Source of the DNA: an uncultured Fluviicola sp.
GTDB taxonomy: Bacteria; Bacteroidota; Bacteroidia; Flavobacteriales_D; Crocinitomicaceae
Direction: 5' to 3'
Assembly (NCBI GenBank): GCA_913009205.1
Contig: CAJVYC010000001.1
Location: 248,001-312,000, forward strand
DNA: 64,000 bases
Part shown: positions 1 through 8,353 of the stretch, piece by piece
How positions within the stretch are numbered: position 1 is the first letter of the stretch
How the letters are laid out: the number at the start of each line of letters is the position of its first letter
Notes under the pieces: generated by a model
What the model was told of the DNA's origin: nothing
The model's input: the letters and a program-made list of their open reading frames with translations, nothing else
Database searches by the model: none
Program-made: the position numbers and the translations under genes

Positions 1-243
1 ACCGAAATCGGCGTGACCAGGTGTGTCAATGATATTAATCTTTGTTCCTTTATAAGTTACAGAAACGTTTTTAGACGTAATTGTAATTCCTCTTTCACGC
101 TCAAGATCATTGCTGTCCATAATAAGTTCTCCTTTCGGACGATTTCTCTCATCGACTACTGCTCCTGCTTCAATCATTTTGTCAACCAATGTTGTCTTAC
201 CATGATCAACGTGTGCAATAATTGCTATGTTTCTAATTTCCAT
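1..243 (-). CDS. typA: Translational GTPase TypA/BipA, N-terminal part (cut by window edge)
   Basis: The first 81 codons of a ribosome-associated GTPase of the EF-G-like translation factor family. It starts at the ATG at 243 and runs off the left edge. The start reads [20 protein letters not shown], which contains the P-loop AHVDHGKT. It is followed by [14 protein letters not shown], the switch I/G2 signature typical of TypA rather than LepA or EF-G, and by the G3 motif DTPGHADF. TypA/BipA acts on ribosomes in 50S assembly and in growth under stress or cold. It lies on the same strand as the DEAD-box helicase next door, another factor usually linked to ribosome biogenesis at low temperature. 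Only the G domain is visible, so nothing can be said about the C-terminal half. Confidence 0.93.
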   Translation of the reverse strand, partial: MEIRNIAIIAHVDHGKTTLVDKMIEAGAVVDERNRPKGELIMDSNDLERERGITITSKNVSVTYKGTKINIIDTPGHADFG

Positions 244-265
244 CTTCTTTAATTATGAATTTTAA

Positions 266-299
266 TTAAGCTGATCTCGACTTCGCTCGATCAGCTTAA
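266..299 (-). terminator. Hairpin between the helicase stop and typA start
   Basis: An 11-bp perfect stem, TTAAGCTGATC/GATCAGCTTAA, encloses a loop containing CTCGACTTCGCTC. It lies 29 bases past the helicase stop codon and 23 bases before the typA start. On the minus strand it is followed by an AT-rich stretch rather than a clean T-run. It may end helicase transcription, but the loop resembles the CTCGACTTCGCTCGA-type hairpins that are scattered between genes in many Bacteroidota genomes. Confidence 0.5.
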
Positions 300-327
300 T
301 GTATAATTCCGAATTTCTAATTATTTA

Positions 328-2343
328 CTAATCTTTACGTCTTCTTCTTTCTGCACCAGCATCGCGGGCTGAGGTTCTTTCACCTCCACTTCGTTCACTA
401 CTACTTCTTTCGCGATTTCCGAATTCTCTGCTTCCACCGTCACGTCTTCCACCTTCACGGTTTCCACTTCCTTCTGAGCTTCCACTGTCACGACTTCTAC
501 GATTTCCACCGCCACTAAATCCGCCACTGCTTCTTCTGTTTCCACCGTCTCTGCTTCCGCCATCACGACTTCCACCTCCACTACGATTTCCAAAGCTTCG
601 GCTTCCACCGCCGCCTCCTCCGCGATGACCAGCTCCTCCACCACTTCGACTTCCGCCTCCGCCTCCACTTCTGCTACCTCCTCCGTCTCCGGATTTCTTT
701 TTGGTAACTTCAATAGAAACATCGTGTCCTTCGTAATCCGATCCGTTTACTTTGGCTAAAATATCGTCAGCATGCTCGTTATCGGCCTCAAAGAATGAGA
801 ATGAAGCAAGAATATCAATACGACCTACTTTGTCAGATTTTAATCCAGTACTATCGCAAATAACTCTTAGAAGTCCACCAGGATTTAAACCATCACGGTT
901 TCCAAGGTTAACAAAGAATCTTGTTTTGTTTTCATCATTACGACGACCACCACGTTCTCCTCTGTCTCTATCTCTTCTTTCTCCTCTTTCACCACGATCA
1001 CTATCTCTGCCACGACCTGAGTCTTTGGCATTTAAATCGCTTGCTTTGTTGTAATATTCAATAAAACGATTGAATTCAGCAGAAACGAATTTCTTAACTA
1101 CTTCTTCCGTAGATAATCCTTCAAATTCTTTCATTACTGCAGGAAGAAACTCAGCGATATTCTCTTCTTTAACTTCCGTTGTAATTACTTTATCAACCAA
1201 TTTCATCAATTGGATTTCACAAATCTCTTTAGCTCCAGGAACCGTTCCCTTCTTAAAGGTTGTTCTCAATTTCTTCTCTAAGGTTTTAATCTTGTAGCTT
1301 TCTCTTGGCGTAACCAACACTAAAGATTCACCTTTTTTACCTGCACGTGCTGTCCTTCCACTTCTGTGCGTGTAATTTTCAATCTCATCTGGAAGGTTAT
1401 AGTTTATTACGTGTGTAATATCATCTACATCGATCCCTCTTGCTGCTACATCTGTTGCAACTAAGATTTGAATTGATTTTGATCTGAAGCGACGCATTGC
1501 ATTGTCCCTTTGCGCTTGTGACAATTCACCGTGCAATGGTTCTGCGCTGTATCCTTCTTTCACTAATTTTTCTGCAACTGCTGCCGTTTCACGACGCGTT
1601 CTACAGAATATCAATCCGTAAATACTTGGATTGAAATCAATTATACGTTTAACAGCATTGTATCTATCACGTTCTGAAACCGTGTAATATATATGCTCTA
1701 TATTTTCATTTGACTGGTTTTTGTGTCCAATGGCAACCTCTAGTGGATTCTCCATATAGTTCTTTGCAATCGCTGCCACTTCTTTCGGCATTGTCGCAGA
1801 GAATAACCATACGTTTCTTTCTAAAGGAGTTTTATCAAGGATATGATCAATATCTTCCTTGAATCCCATGTTTAGCATTTCATCTGCTTCATCGAGAACA
1901 ACCCACTCAATCTCATTGAGATCAATTGCTTTCCGATTCGTCAAGTCAACTAACCGACCAGGAGTTGCAACGATAATCTGCGCTCCTCTCTTAATGTCTG
2001 AAATCTGTCTTTTGATGTCCGTTCCTCCGTAAACCGCTACCGTGTTCACATTCACGTTTTTCGAATAATTCTGAATGTCCTTGGAAATCTGCAAGCAGAG
2101 TTCTCTTGTTGGACAAATCACCAGTCCCTGAGGTTTCTTTCTTCCCTCTTCGACTTTACTTACTAATGGTAGACCGAACGCCGCCGTCTTACCTGTTCCC
2201 GTTTGAGCCAAACCAACAAAATCACTCTCCTCCTTTAATAGGTGAGGGATCGCCTCTTGTTGTATCGGAGTGGGTGTTTCAAAACCCAATTGTGTTAACG
2301 ACTTCAACACCCCACTCTTTAGCCCTAGTTCCTCAAATGTCAT
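328..2343 (-). CDS. DEAD-box RNA helicase with DbpA-type RNA-binding domain and Gly/Arg/Ser-rich tail
   Basis: An ATP-dependent RNA helicase of 671 residues. The helicase core carries AQTGTGKT (46-53), PTRELCLQI, VATPGRL, DEAD (151-154), SAT (182-184), ATDVAARGID and HRSGRTAR (327-334). A charged Arg/Glu/Asp linker (about 441-470) leads to a DbpA/CsdA-like RNA-binding fold (about 474-548, KTRFFVNLGNRDG). The tail (551-671) is built from GGGSRS, GGSRDGG and RRSRDSG blocks. The family acts in ribosome assembly and RNA turnover, most clearly in the cold; the tail probably adds non-specific RNA binding. The low-complexity DNA of the tail creates long open frames on both strands, which I treat as shadows. 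A TATCTTTG box lies 22 bases upstream of the ATG. Confidence 0.95.
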   Translation of the reverse strand: MTFEELGLKSGVLKSLTQLGFETPTPIQQEAIPHLLKEESDFVGLAQTGTGKTAAFGLPLVSKVEEGRKKPQGLVICPTRELCLQISKDIQNYSKNVNVNTVAVYGGTDIKRQISDIKRGAQIIVATPGRLVDLTNRKAIDLNEIEWVVLDEADEMLNMGFKEDIDHILDKTPLERNVWLFSATMPKEVAAIAKNYMENPLEVAIGHKNQSNENIEHIYYTVSERDRYNAVKRIIDFNPSIYGLIFCRTRRETAAVAEKLVKEGYSAEPLHGELSQAQRDNAMRRFRSKSIQILVATDVAARGIDVDDITHVINYNLPDEIENYTHRSGRTARAGKKGESLVLVTPRESYKIKTLEKKLRTTFKKGTVPGAKEICEIQLMKLVDKVITTEVKEENIAEFLPAVMKEFEGLSTEEVVKKFVSAEFNRFIEYYNKASDLNAKDSGRGRDSDRGERGERRDRDRGERGGRRNDENKTRFFVNLGNRDGLNPGGLLRVICDSTGLKSDKVGRIDILASFSFFEADNEHADDILAKVNGSDYEGHDVSIEVTKKKSGDGGGSRSGGGGGSRSGGGAGHRGGGGGGSRSFGNRSGGGSRDGGSRDGGNRRSSGGFSGGGNRRSRDSGSSEGSGNREGGRRDGGSREFGNRERSSSERSGGERTSARDAGAERRRRKD

Positions 2344-2365
2344 CTAGTTCTTTTAAAATAAGGTG

Positions 2366-2373
2366 CAAAGATA
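2366..2373 (-). promoter_or_regulatory. -7 box for the DEAD-box helicase
   Basis: TATCTTTG on the minus strand matches the Bacteroidota -7 consensus TAnnTTTG. It ends 22 bases before the helicase ATG. No TTG-type -33 element is visible at the usual spacing. Confidence 0.45.
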
Positions 2374-2382
2374 CGTAGAAAT

Positions 2383-2986
2383 TCAATAACAGTCTATTAA
2401 CTCAAGATAAAGCTTACAATTAGTTCTTTGTTGATAAACTTTAGAATTACAATTTAAGCCTGAATCCGACATCCAATTGTAATACATATGGATATCATTT
2501 TTGTTTTCAAATTGTTCAGGAATGTTTGCAGGATCTTCATCGAAAATTTGTAAGATATCTATTGTTATTCCCCTTGCAATGTTTGAAATCGGGACGTCAT
2601 TTGGTGATCCTTCAAATGGATTCTCTCCAGCTAAACCTATACTTAGCATAGTATTAAAGACCCAAATCACAATTACTGTAAAAGGAATATTGAACCAAAC
2701 AAAGAATTGACCAATCCAAACATCCGCGCTCGATAAATCAACACCTGTTTTTTGCAAATGCAGGAATTATTGCCATTGGTAACAACCACATAAAGATATG
2801 CACAAAGTGGTACCCGATACTTCCATATTGTTTTGGGTAAGGAAAGTTTTTAATTCGCTCAGTCTTTCCTTGAAGTGCAGTTAATTCTTGAAGAATTTGC
2901 TGTAAATTCAACAATGAATCTTCGAACAAAAAACATTTCATTTCAGATAAATAAATTAACACTAATTTAGCCCAAATGAATTTCAA
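2383..2986 (-). pseudogene. Bestrophin-family chloride channel remnant (5' truncated, frameshifted)
   Basis: Two minus-strand frames together give the C-terminal part of a bestrophin/UPF0187 membrane protein. The first carries LQGKTERIKNFPYPKQY and a membrane segment (HIFMWLLPMAIIPAFAK). The second carries VWIGQFFVWFNIPFTVIVI, another membrane segment, then ENPFEGSPNDVPI, the family signature. The frames join at a run of six T (2748-2753; A on the coding strand). Removing one base restores AFAKTGVDLSSADVW through the joint. Intact family members are near 290 residues, and about the first hundred are missing here. The recognisable part starts near 2941, where the divergent glycosyltransferase gene begins at 2976, so the 5' half was deleted. 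Even if the homopolymer were a sequencing error, the gene would still be truncated. Confidence 0.8.
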
Positions 2987-3701
2987 GACTTTATCTATAA
3001 TTATCCCTGCCTACAACGAAGAGAAGACCATTCACTTTATTTTGGACAAGGTAAAGGCTGTTAAATTAAACGGTGAATTAGCCAAGCAAGTAATCATTGT
3101 TAACGATTGTTCTAGCGATGATACAAAAGGTGCTGTTGAAAAGTACATTTCAGCCAATTCCGAATTGAACATCACTTATTACGAACACGAAGTAAATAAA
3201 GGTAAGGGTGCGGCACTTCATACCGGAATAAAAAAAGCTCAAGGTGATTTGCTGATCATTCAAGATGCTGATTTGGAATACGATCCTGAAGAGTACAATG
3301 ATCTTTTAAAACCTATGTTGGGTGGTCATGCTGATGTTGTTTATGGCTCGCGGTTCCTTGGAGGAAATCCACATAGAATTCTTTTTTACTGGCATTCGAT
3401 CGGAAACAAATTACTGACACGTTGGTCGAATCGATTTACGAACTTGAATTTGACAGACATGGAAACGTGTTATAAACTTTTTAAGACAGATATTATACAA
3501 GACATGCGATTGAATGAAAATCGATTTGGTTTCGAACCTGAGATAACAGCAAAGATTTCTAGAATCAAAAACATTCGAATTTATGAAGTTGGAATTTCAT
3601 ACTATGGACGAACGTATGAGGAAGGGAAAAAAATCGGTTGGAAAGACGGGTTCAGGGCCCTTTGGTGTATCACTAAATATGGTTTGTTTAAGGCGAAGTA
3701 G
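2976..3701 (+). CDS. Family 2 glycosyltransferase, dolichyl-phosphate mannosyltransferase-like
   Basis: A 241-residue GT-A fold enzyme that would transfer a sugar from a nucleotide donor, probably to a polyprenyl phosphate. The N-terminus [14 protein letters not shown] is the GT2 nucleotide-binding start. [18 protein letters not shown] and [12 protein letters not shown] follow, with the metal-binding Asp pair at 97/99, then YGSRFLGG and METCYKLF, the pattern of DPM1/GtrB-like enzymes. There is no C-terminal membrane anchor, so this is the short soluble form. Its 5' end sits on the truncated end of the broken bestrophin gene. No polysaccharide cluster is directly adjacent. Confidence 0.9.
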   Translation: MNFKTLSIIIPAYNEEKTIHFILDKVKAVKLNGELAKQVIIVNDCSSDDTKGAVEKYISANSELNITYYEHEVNKGKGAALHTGIKKAQGDLLIIQDADLEYDPEEYNDLLKPMLGGHADVVYGSRFLGGNPHRILFYWHSIGNKLLTRWSNRFTNLNLTDMETCYKLFKTDIIQDMRLNENRFGFEPEITAKISRIKNIRIYEVGISYYGRTYEEGKKIGWKDGFRALWCITKYGLFKAK

Positions 3702-3759
3702 AGTTTGGGTATTGGATTTTAAACGTTGGTTATTCATAAACGATAATGGAGTTCTAACT

Positions 3760-3986
3760 ACAAAATCTAATGATATATTCCTTAAACCTCGATTCGCCAT
3801 GTAATAATTGTACCACGCTTCGCCACTTGAATCATCAGCATCTATAGCCTCTTTCCAAAGCTTGGATTACGTTTCGTGCCAGCTGGTTTCTTCAACGACT
3901 TTCGTAACACTGTAAACCGATTCTATCTTTTGGGCACTCACTTGTAAAACCACAAACACGGCTATAATTCATATAACTTTCCTCAT
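3760..3986 (-). pseudogene. Decayed exported-protein gene (TPR-like remnant)
   Basis: No intact gene lies between 3702 and 4171, but one minus-strand frame from the ATG at 3986 reads as a protein with two stops. It runs MRKVI, TGA (3969-3971), then a signal-peptide-like IIAVFVVLQVSAQKIES, then SVTKVVEETSWHET, TAA (3867-3869), then SKLWKEAIDADDSSGEAWYN and YYMANRGLRN. The pattern of W, several A/D and AWYNYY resembles the first repeat of exported Bacteroidota tetratricopeptide proteins. That assignment is by eye. Homology seems to stop near 3760, so the 3' part is gone. The same strand carries the T9SS protein further upstream. Confidence 0.55.
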
Positions 3987-4121
3987 GTTTTTCAATTTTA
4001 AAAAAGCGGTGCAACAGCTTCAACCGTACTTATCGAAAGTAATACTCAGAAGACGTTAAGTAGTTCATCAAAACGTCAATTAATTTATAATTAACTGATT
4101 TTTGCAAAAATAGAGCACAAT

Positions 4122-4150
4122 AAAAGGGACTCGATATGCTCGAATCCCTT
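4122..4150 (-). terminator. Terminator after the T9SS-exported protein
   Basis: AAGGGACTCGA and TCGAATCCCTT form an 11-bp stem with one mismatch around a five-base loop. On the minus strand it is followed by TTTTATTG. It lies 22 bases past the stop codon of the gene ending at 4172. Confidence 0.65.
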
Positions 4151-4171
4151 GTCTAACAGTTCGAGCTATTA

Positions 4172-5431
4172 TTAAAGCTTCATAATCTTATGGACCTTAT
4201 TAGATTGATTCTCCGTTGGTTTCAAATAGTAAATCCCAGTTTCCAAGCGTGAGATATCGATAATTGTTCCATTCGTTGCAACGATATCTGCGACAAGAAC
4301 CTTACCATTCAAATCGACAAGATTGTAAACGACATTTTTATTGAACTCATTTTCAACTGTAATAAAATCGCTGGTTGGATTTGGATATATATTAATTCGA
4401 TAAAAGTAATCCTCGTCGTTCAATCCAAGACTTGTTAAATTAGTATTTACAACTGCATACCCACTGTCACCAACTGCAAATGTGATATCTTGCCCGTAGG
4501 AAGCAATTCCATTTATAGGATGGTCTACTAATTCTATATTCCCTGCGACACCGTTACTTATTTTAAATAATGCACCTTGATTGTTCCAATTAACTTTACC
4601 TCCCAAATAAACATCACCATTATTCGATTTGCCTAGCGCTTGAAATGCTGGGTAAATGAAGTTTCCTAAATTAACTTGACTCCATGTCAACCCAGTATCT
4701 GTTGATATTAAGAATGAGGACACACCGCCTGTGCCATTATCAGATAACCCTGCATAAACAGTATCTGCAGATACAAACATAACTGAAGTCAAATAGGATG
4801 GACTCATCAAACCAGATGGAATAGAATCCCAAAAAGCACCCCCATCGATTGATCTTAAGAAGTACTCACCGCGAATTGCTGCAATTCCAACACCGTTATT
4901 AAAATCGATGTCGACTACCTGCTCACTTGTATTGGGAGAAAAATAGTTCACAGTTGAAACACCCCAGTTAGGATCCGTAAAACGCTCAATACTAGCACCA
5001 TAAAAACAACCTGCTCCCCCTACAAAATAGTCGAACTCATCTATCACATAGGTGCACCTTTTATAACACATATTCGAACCTGGATTCGAGGCTGGAGTCC
5101 AATTAATTCCGCCGTCCACAGTTTTATAAACGCCACTACCATCGTTTAAAATAGTGATAAATCCAACCTGATCATTTACGAAATCAACATCTACAATTCT
5201 ATCAGAGAATGCGCTGTTTGAAAGACCAATAGGACTTAATTCTACCCAACTCTCTCCTCCATCTATGGATTTCAGAATTATCGTTGAATCTCCAACAATA
5301 TAGCCCGTTGTGGAAGTTGGGAAATCTATATCATTTAATTTATAAGTAGTTGGCACTGAAATATCAAACCATTGCTGAGCGATCAGTAAATTGGCCGACA
5401 AGGCGAAGAATGCGATTATTAAAGTTTTCAT
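4172..5431 (-). CDS. Exported BNR/YCF48-like repeat protein with T9SS type A sorting domain
   Basis: A 419-residue extracellular or cell-surface protein. It has an N-terminal signal peptide (MKTLIIAFFALSANLLIAQQ) and repeated blocks of the form K-S/T-x-D-G-G-x-x-W (ILKSIDGGESW, YKTVDGGINW, LRSIDGGAFW, LISTDTGLTW), typical of BNR/YCF48 beta-propeller blades. The last about 75 residues (YRINIYPNPTSDFITVEN ... LETGIYYLKP ... HKIMKL) are a por secretion C-terminal sorting domain, used for export through the type IX system. Its substrate or role is unknown. It stands alone, with a terminator at 4122-4150 and the AraC regulator upstream on the same strand. Confidence 0.88.
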   Translation of the reverse strand: MKTLIIAFFALSANLLIAQQWFDISVPTTYKLNDIDFPTSTTGYIVGDSTIILKSIDGGESWVELSPIGLSNSAFSDRIVDVDFVNDQVGFITILNDGSGVYKTVDGGINWTPASNPGSNMCYKRCTYVIDEFDYFVGGAGCFYGASIERFTDPNWGVSTVNYFSPNTSEQVVDIDFNNGVGIAAIRGEYFLRSIDGGAFWDSIPSGLMSPSYLTSVMFVSADTVYAGLSDNGTGGVSSFLISTDTGLTWSQVNLGNFIYPAFQALGKSNNGDVYLGGKVNWNNQGALFKISNGVAGNIELVDHPINGIASYGQDITFAVGDSGYAVVNTNLTSLGLNDEDYFYRINIYPNPTSDFITVENEFNKNVVYNLVDLNGKVLVADIVATNGTIIDISRLETGIYYLKPTENQSNKVHKIMKL

Positions 5432-5501
5432 GATTATAAATTTTATAGTTACACCACGAAGTTATGTTGAAGGTAATCAATCTACCATGTACAATTTCGC
5501 A

Positions 5502-6329
5502 CTAAGCATGTACATTTCGGAACTCTGATGGCGAACAGCCTGTTTTTGACTTAAAGAACTTGGAAAAATGCCCAGGATCGTCGAAGTTTAAGTCATATGC
5601 GACTTCTTTCGCTGACATTCCAGTTTGTAATAGACGTTTTGCCTCAAGAATAATTTGATTGTAGATCACTTGACTTGTACTTTTCCCAGTTTGAGCCTTT
5701 ACTATTTCATTCAAGGCCTTCTCAGTGATGTTTAAGTGATATGAGAAGTCTTTTACTTTCTTAATTGTTCTAAATTCTTTAAACAAGAGCTTTCTGAACG
5801 CTGCATACTCGCTTTTTCGTTTATCTCCGCGTTCTTGATCTGAATCCATGCACTGTATGCAAAGGCTCTGAATGGCATTTTGAATCGTTAAATTCTTTAG
5901 ACTTCCGGAACTGGAATGCGCTTCCCAAATCATTTCGGTGAGCATAACGAAAGACTCTTGATCTTTCTTATCAATAGTATAAACAGGACTCACCTCATCA
6001 ACGTCATAACAAACGTGATCAAAAAGGAATTCCATAATTTCAGATGGACCATTAACAGCGTCGAATTCAAACAAATAAACGAATCCATTTGAATCCAGTT
6101 CTCTATTTACTTGATGAACCTGTCCAGAGCCGACAATATGAATGGAAAACGATTGAATTGGGAACTTTTTAAAATCGACAAAATGATTTCCGCCTCCATT
6201 AATAAAACAGAAAAATTCAAAATAATTGTGACGATGTGCTTCGCTAAAATCATATTCGTTAAGCCCTGACAGTCGGTTGACTATTATTTCTCGTCGATTT
6301 GTTTTATCTGAACTGTGCGTAAGTATCAT
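5502..6329 (-). CDS. AraC-family transcriptional regulator
   Basis: A 275-residue regulator with an N-terminal cupin-like ligand or dimerisation domain (SEAHRHNYFEFFCFINGGGN) and a C-terminal AraC-type double helix-turn-helix. The second HTH reads AKEVAYDLNFDDPGHFSKFF followed by KSKTGCSPSEFRN, the standard family ending. The ATG at 6329 gives a full-length product. The ligand cannot be read from sequence. The neighbouring T9SS protein (4172-5431), on the same strand 70 bases downstream, is a possible target but nothing proves it. Confidence 0.9.
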   Translation of the reverse strand: MILTHSSDKTNRREIIVNRLSGLNEYDFSEAHRHNYFEFFCFINGGGNHFVDFKKFPIQSFSIHIVGSGQVHQVNRELDSNGFVYLFEFDAVNGPSEIMEFLFDHVCYDVDEVSPVYTIDKKDQESFVMLTEMIWEAHSSSGSLKNLTIQNAIQSLCIQCMDSDQERGDKRKSEYAAFRKLLFKEFRTIKKVKDFSYHLNITEKALNEIVKAQTGKSTSQVIYNQIILEAKRLLQTGMSAKEVAYDLNFDDPGHFSKFFKSKTGCSPSEFRNVHA

Positions 6330-6369
6330 TCAGAGCTAAAAATACAGAAATAAAATTCAATTTCAGATT

Positions 6370-6834
6370 CTATTTATCGTCCTTGATTGGAAAGTCATCT
6401 GATTTCGGTTCAGATTTTTTATTTGCAGTTGGGGCATCAGTTGATTCCCTTTCAGAAGCTTTCGAATCTTCCTCTGTAGATACAATTTCAACAACCTTTA
6501 CTTCTTCTACTATTTCTTCCGCAATCAACGTCGTTCTTCTTGGAGGAGTATACTTTACAGCATTGTCAATGTCCTGAGCGTATTGATCCAATGGTCTTTT
6601 AATGTCTTCCGCAGTTTCTGAAATGAGTCCTTTTAGGTCAAGATCTCCTTTCATTTCATCTGTAGATTTCTTAATCTCAGACTTAATATCCGCAGAAGCT
6701 TCTTTAATCTGACGGATCGTTTTGCCGAACGTTCGTGCCAGTCCCGGAATACTTTTAGAACCAAAGAAAACGAGGATGAATCCCATAATCAATAGGATCT
6801 CGAACCCGCCAATATCATTAAATATTAAAAGCAT
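6370..6834 (-). CDS. tatA: Sec-independent protein translocase TatA/TatB-like subunit
   Basis: A 154-residue pore subunit of the twin-arginine pathway, which exports folded proteins. A single N-terminal membrane helix (FEILLIMGFILVFFGSKSIP) is followed by the conserved GLARTFGKTIRQIKEASADI amphipathic helix. A long charged tail rich in Lys, Glu and Asp (PTANKKSEPKSDDFPIKDDK at the end) follows. TatA usually has about 60-100 residues, so the tail is long, as in several Bacteroidota homologues; TatB cannot be excluded. A TATCTTTG box ends only four bases before the ATG, which suggests a leaderless transcript. Confidence 0.88.
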   Translation of the reverse strand: MLLIFNDIGGFEILLIMGFILVFFGSKSIPGLARTFGKTIRQIKEASADIKSEIKKSTDEMKGDLDLKGLISETAEDIKRPLDQYAQDIDNAVKYTPPRRTTLIAEEIVEEVKVVEIVSTEEDSKASERESTDAPTANKKSEPKSDDFPIKDDK

Positions 6835-6838
6835 ATTG

Positions 6839-6846
6839 CAAAGATA
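6839..6846 (-). promoter_or_regulatory. -7 box for tatA, leaderless arrangement
   Basis: TATCTTTG on the minus strand, with only four bases between it and the ATG at 6834. Transcription would begin at or next to the start codon. Confidence 0.5.
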
Positions 6847-6987
6847 TGTATTTCGATTATTCGACCATTAGATTTTTCGATTATTCGAATAGAAAGAGGG
6901 CACTTTTAAAAAACTCCTTTTACAATGGGTGTCAGTTGAGTGTATTTGTTGACAGAAACTCAATTGTTCGAAAAGGAAAGTCGTTCT

Positions 6988-7422
6988 TTAAAACCCTGCT
7001 TTTTCTGACGGATAGGAATTAAAAGTTCCAGTTGCAATGGCAACAATACCTCCTTTTTGGTTCACAATTTTTCCTTCCACGAATAAAATGTGCTTTCCAG
7101 TTTTGACAATCTCAGCCGTTCCAGAAAGAACATCGCCCAACAAACCAGGTGTGACAAAAGATATTTTCATTTCAATTGTAGAAACGACCTTGTTGTCTGA
7201 TATAACTTGAGACAAGGCACAAACGCCCATTGTAGCATCCATTAAGGCACTAATAGAACCTCCATGAGCTGCAATGGGCGTGGCAAGATGAGATTCTGTA
7301 ATCTCCATCGTATAATCAACGTGGCCAGGTGACGGAACATCAAATTTCATTCCCAATAATTCTCCAAAGCGATTTGCTTTAATATATCCTTGAACTATTG
7401 GATGATTTCTATATTCTTGCAT
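6988..7422 (-). CDS. PaaI-family hotdog-fold thioesterase
   Basis: A 144-residue acyl-CoA thioesterase of the hotdog fold. The diagnostic part is HGGSISALMDATMGVCALSQ, the HGG-x(n)-D/E active-site helix of the PaaI group, followed by VSTIEMKISFVTPGLLGDVL. The true substrate is unknown. Its ATG overlaps the stop of the MscS channel gene upstream by one base (TAATG), so the two are translationally coupled, although no functional link is obvious. Confidence 0.87.
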   Translation of the reverse strand: MQEYRNHPIVQGYIKANRFGELLGMKFDVPSPGHVDYTMEITESHLATPIAAHGGSISALMDATMGVCALSQVISDNKVVSTIEMKISFVTPGLLGDVLSGTAEIVKTGKHILFVEGKIVNQKGGIVAIATGTFNSYPSEKAGF

Positions 7423-8252
7423 TATCCTTCTTTCTGCATGTGCACATCCATTTGAGGGAATGGAATAGACAATCCTGCATCACCAAATTCATTGTAAACG
7501 CGTTCGTTCATAGTAAAGAAAACATTCCAATAATCTTCTGTTTTCACCCACGCCCTAACCGTTATATTTACCGAGGAATCGCCTAATTCACCAACTCCAA
7601 TAAAGTTTGCTCCTTCTTTTAGAATCCTTTCATCTTCACTGATAAACTTGTCTAACAATACTTTTGCCACTTTTAAGTCGTCTCCATACGCAATTCCAAA
7701 TACCCAATCAACTCTACGTTTTTCAGCTTTGGTGAAGTTTGTAACTGTTCCGTTAGCAACAGCTCCATTCGCTAGAATAATGATTTTATTGTCCAACGTT
7801 GTAAGATTCGTGTTAAAAATTAATATCTCTTTCACGGTTCCTTCTTCGCCTTGCATGTTAACGTAATCGCCAACTTTAAATGGTTTAAACAAAAGAATCA
7901 TTACTCCACCAGCGAAGTTTGATAGCGTTCCAGAGAATGCCAAACCAATTGACAGGCCGGCAGCACCAAGAATAGCGACAAAAGAAGTCATTTCAACTCC
8001 TAACTGAGACATTGCAGTAATTAAGACAAGTACCTTGAGACCAATGCTTGTTAGGCTTCGCATAAAACTAACAAGACTATCATCCGCACCTCTTTTTTTA
8101 AGCACTTTGACAACAGCTTTGGAAACTACTTTTGCGATCCAAAAACCTATTATTAATATTGCTAAGGTGATTGCTATTCTAATTCCAACATCAATGAGCA
8201 GAGCACTTAAACTGCCAGTGTTCATTCCTAGCATTTTTTCCAATTCTTTCAT
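7422..8252 (-). CDS. Small-conductance mechanosensitive channel (MscS family)
   Basis: A 276-residue inner-membrane channel that releases solutes under hypo-osmotic shock. Three membrane segments are visible (about 18-40, 60-85 and 88-115). The third holds the pore-lining pattern AAGLSIGLAFSGTLSNFAGG, followed by VMILLFKPFKVGDYV, which leads into the cytoplasmic beta domain (GTVKEILIFNTNLTTLDNKI). The length matches E. coli MscS (286). It is co-transcribed with the thioesterase downstream through a one-base overlap. Confidence 0.93.
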   Translation of the reverse strand: MKELEKMLGMNTGSLSALLIDVGIRIAITLAILIIGFWIAKVVSKAVVKVLKKRGADDSLVSFMRSLTSIGLKVLVLITAMSQLGVEMTSFVAILGAAGLSIGLAFSGTLSNFAGGVMILLFKPFKVGDYVNMQGEEGTVKEILIFNTNLTTLDNKIIILANGAVANGTVTNFTKAEKRRVDWVFGIAYGDDLKVAKVLLDKFISEDERILKEGANFIGVGELGDSSVNITVRAWVKTEDYWNVFFTMNERVYNEFGDAGLSIPFPQMDVHMQKEG

Positions 8253-8315
8253 GTTTTTTAATTATAACGATAGAGTCGATTGATTGTTACTTGTTTTGAT
8301 ATTATAAGTTCAAAC

Positions 8316-8338
8316 CCATAATTCATAACTTCTAATTA
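8316..8338. repeat. Dispersed intergenic repeat, copy 1
   Basis: A 23-base sequence, CCATAATTCATAACTTCTAA plus TTA, occurs identically here and at 14743-14765. Both copies lie just downstream of minus-strand genes. The same words in degenerate form occur near 14724-14738 and, inverted, near 25741-25760. Confidence 0.6.
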
Positions 8339-8353
8339 AGCAGATCTCTTGTG

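Noticed and set aside
321-722. Minus-strand frame of 133 codons rich in Glu, Val and Ala
   Set aside because: It is the Gly/Arg/Ser tail of the DEAD-box helicase read in another frame; the repeated DNA keeps several frames open.
752-1054. Plus-strand frame opposite the helicase RNA-binding domain
   Set aside because: Low-complexity shadow of the Arg/Glu-rich linker on the other strand.
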